Positions 5,987-7,543 of a stretch of 7,543 nucleotides of DNA are shown here, in pieces. Below the pieces are notes generated by a model, which saw nothing but the letters and a program-made list of their open reading frames with translations, did not search any database and was not told the DNA's origin. The DNA comes from Pseudomonadota bacterium (GTDB taxonomy: Bacteria; Desulfobacterota; Desulfobulbia; Desulfobulbales; SURF-16): NCBI GenBank assembly GCA_030597865.1, contig JAUVQZ010000144.1, forward strand, positions 1-7,543, read 5' to 3'. The number at the start of each line of letters is the position of its first letter. Positions within the stretch are counted from its first letter, which is position 1. The position numbers and the translations under genes are program-made.

Positions 5987-5993
5987 TGGTTTT

Positions 5994-6677
5994 ATGGAAA
6001 TTATACGACAGATCAGTCAGATACCACTCTTTAAGGGCCTTGGCGAAGAGGAGCTTGGCGAGCTTGCCATGATCCTCGTTGATCAGGAGATTAAGCGCAA
6101 TCAGCCCATATTCTCAGAGGGGGAGCAGGCCACCGGCCTCTATATTGTGGTGAGTGGCTCGGTGAAGATTTACAAGATCTCCTTTGATGGTAAGGAGCAG
6201 ATTCTCCACATCCTGGGGGCTGGCGAACCCTTTGCCGAGGTTGCGGTTTTTGCCGGCACCACCTACCCGGCCAATGCCATCACCATGGAAAAGAGCAGGT
6301 TGTTCTTTATTCCCCGCCAGGCCTTCTTGGAGTTGATCGCCAGCTACCCCTCCCTGTCCATGTCCATGCTCGCCACCCTCTCCCTCAGGCTCCGGCAATT
6401 TGCTAACATGATCGAATCCCTGTCCCTCAAAGAGGTGCCCGGCCGCCTTGCCACCCATCTCCTCCTGTTAAGCGATCAGAACAGGGGTGTTGCAAAGATT
6501 GAGTTGGCCATTGCCAAAACCCAACTGGCCGCCTATCTGGGCACCATACCGGAAACCCTGTCACGCATCCTCGCCAAGTTGACCAAGGCAGGATATATAG
6601 AAAGCGAGGGAGCGGTTATTACCATTGTCGACCGAGACGGTCTGCAGGAGTTGGCCGAAGGGGTGGTTAAGTTGTAA
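5994..6677 (+). CDS. Crp/Fnr family transcriptional regulator
   Basis: Cytoplasmic DNA-binding regulator of 227 residues. Residues 1-115 form a cNMP-binding-type beta-roll (LYIVVSGSVKIYKISFDGKEQILHILGAGEPF, about 49-80), residues 117-146 the dimer helix, and 148-222 a Crp-type winged helix-turn-helix. The recognition helix reads GTIPETLSRILAKL (183-196). Glu187, Ser190 and Arg191 reproduce the E-x-x-S-R pattern used by FNR. There are no cysteines, so it cannot carry the FNR 4Fe-4S cluster. The cAMP-binding pocket is also not standard, as the Arg expected after FAEVAVF is missing (YPANA at 91-95). A haem- or NO-responsive type (HcpR/DNR-like) is possible but not shown. Targets are unknown; no clear Crp/Fnr-type palindrome was found in this window. 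Confidence 0.93.
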   Translation: MEIIRQISQIPLFKGLGEEELGELAMILVDQEIKRNQPIFSEGEQATGLYIVVSGSVKIYKISFDGKEQILHILGAGEPFAEVAVFAGTTYPANAITMEKSRLFFIPRQAFLELIASYPSLSMSMLATLSLRLRQFANMIESLSLKEVPGRLATHLLLLSDQNRGVAKIELAIAKTQLAAYLGTIPETLSRILAKLTKAGYIESEGAVITIVDRDGLQELAEGVVKL

Positions 6678-6695
6678 ATTTTGATGGCCACCCCT
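6659..6695. terminator. Hairpin between convergent Crp/Fnr and Rel genes, possible bidirectional terminator
   Basis: AGGGGTGG (6659-6666) pairs perfectly with CCACCCCT (6688-6695); two T-G pairs and one A-T pair extend it inwards, leaving a 15-base loop. The stem begins inside the last codons of the Crp/Fnr gene and ends a few bases before the Rel stop. No T-run follows on either strand, so it is not a canonical intrinsic terminator. It may instead block read-through or protect the 3' ends. Confidence 0.45.
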
Positions 6696-6700
6696 GAAGA

Positions 6701-7543
6701 TTACTGTTCGAGGACGAATTCGTAGATCAGATGACGCTGCTTGTCGAGTTTCTTTAAGAGCTTCTTGAGCTGCTCCAGGGTCTCCACATTGAAGCGGATC
6801 TCCCAGGCTGGTTTGTCCTGGCTGGCCCGGCTGACATAGGTCTGCAGTTTGGTAAAGGCAATGTCTTCCTGGATGGTGGCCAGGATTTTGAAAATGACGC
6901 TTTGCTTATGGCCGGCCGGGATATCCAGGGCCTGCTGTTTTTCCAGGCGGGTCTTCTTGAGGTCCCAGCGAACCTCCATGATGTCTTCCCTTTGAATTGC
7001 CAGCTCCTGCATCCGGGAGCATTCAATGCGATGAACCGAGAGACCCCTTAGGCTCAACAGGCCATATAACCTTTTTTCCGTGGGCAGGGGGTTGCAGCAC
7101 CTGGAGAATTTGACCCAGGCCGGATCAACGCTGTCCAGCTCAATGGAGTTGAGGGCGCCGGTGGGTGGCATCAGGGTTTCCCTGTCGGCGTAGAGGCCAT
7201 TCTTTATTTCATAGATGACTTCCCTGAGTCGTATTCTGCCCTGGCCCAGCCTGGTGAAGAGATCATCCTTGCCTTCCAGGTCAAAATACTCAAGGATGTC
7301 CTCCATCCCCTGTTCGTTGAGGACAGAACAGGGGATGCCATAGCCCTTGAGTTCCTGGTTGATGATGAGCTCCCCGGTTTCCTGGGCCAGCTTCCTGCGC
7401 CGGGTCCGAAAGGTGCGGGCCAGTTCAGCGCGGGCCCGGGGGGATTGACAAAGCTCCTGGATGTCCAGGTCGAAATTGACAGGTTCCTTCTGGGTGAGGA
7501 TGGAGACCCGGTCCCCATCGCGCAGCACAAAGGCAGGGTCAAC
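6701..7543 (-). CDS. rel: RelA/SpoT family (p)ppGpp synthetase/hydrolase, C-terminal regulatory half; N-terminus beyond window
   Basis: Only the last 280 residues are visible; the hydrolase and synthetase domains lie past the right edge. The visible part opens with VDPAFVLRDGDRVSILTQK, the end of the TGS domain. A helical segment follows (about 30-125, beginning SPRARAELARTF). The conserved-cysteine domain comes next (Cys149, Cys150, His171, Cys175 in visible numbering; FSRCCNPLP and LSVHRIEC). The C-terminal 80 residues or so form an ACT-like domain. In this family these modules sense ribosome-bound deacylated tRNA and control (p)ppGpp synthesis and breakdown. Within the Cys domain the usual P-G-D-x-I-x-G turn is replaced by PTEKRLYG. 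Whether the enzyme is bifunctional cannot be judged here. It ends 23 bases from the convergent Crp/Fnr gene. Confidence 0.93.
   Translation of the reverse strand, partial: VDPAFVLRDGDRVSILTQKEPVNFDLDIQELCQSPRARAELARTFRTRRRKLAQETGELIINQELKGYGIPCSVLNEQGMEDILEYFDLEGKDDLFTRLGQGRIRLREVIYEIKNGLYADRETLMPPTGALNSIELDSVDPAWVKFSRCCNPLPTEKRLYGLLSLRGLSVHRIECSRMQELAIQREDIMEVRWDLKKTRLEKQQALDIPAGHKQSVIFKILATIQEDIAFTKLQTYVSRASQDKPAWEIRFNVETLEQLKKLLKKLDKQRHLIYEFVLEQ

Overview
The window reads as ordinary chromosome from an anaerobic, sulfate- or metal-respiring Desulfobacterota (deltaproteobacterial) relative. This placement is inferred from gene content only: a chemoreceptor with a periplasmic c-type haem motif, a rhodanese-rubrerythrin fusion, a UPF0280/ApbE-like protein, the TIGR04282/TIGR04283 glycosyltransferase pair and a Cys-free Crp/Fnr regulator. 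No species is recognised. There is no RNA gene, insertion sequence, CRISPR array or phage gene, and coding density is high.

Layout, left to right. Positions 1-1094 (-) hold the N-terminal 364 residues of a methyl-accepting chemotaxis protein whose C-terminus lies beyond the left edge. Its periplasmic domain carries CGSCH, and no HAMP domain is evident after the second membrane segment. About 250 bases of leader and promoter DNA follow. Positions 1344-2165 (-) encode a rhodanese fused to a diiron rubrerythrin-like domain, with a good sigma70-type promoter upstream. Positions 2353-3117 (-) encode a UPF0280 protein with an uncertain start. It is divergent from a translationally coupled pair, a TIGR04282 nucleotidyltransferase-like protein and a TIGR04283 family 2 glycosyltransferase (3184-4520, +).

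The glycosyltransferase converges on, and overlaps by 72 bases, a CvpA-family membrane protein (4449-5030, -). That gene is divergent from an Sfp-type phosphopantetheinyl transferase (5164-5958, +), and the shared spacer holds two candidate promoters whose -10 boxes overlap. A Crp/Fnr regulator with a strong ribosome binding site (5994-6677, +) follows 35 bases later, probably on the same transcript. It converges on the C-terminal half of a Rel/SpoT (p)ppGpp enzyme (6701-7543, -) that runs off the right edge, with a hairpin between the two.

The genes do not form one pathway. They are a run of short, mostly housekeeping or sensory units: chemotaxis, peroxide/sulfur protection, glycosyl transfer, carrier-protein activation, transcription control and stringent response. 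No clearly new multi-gene system is visible. The most distinctive item is the haem-motif chemoreceptor, followed by the rhodanese-diiron fusion.
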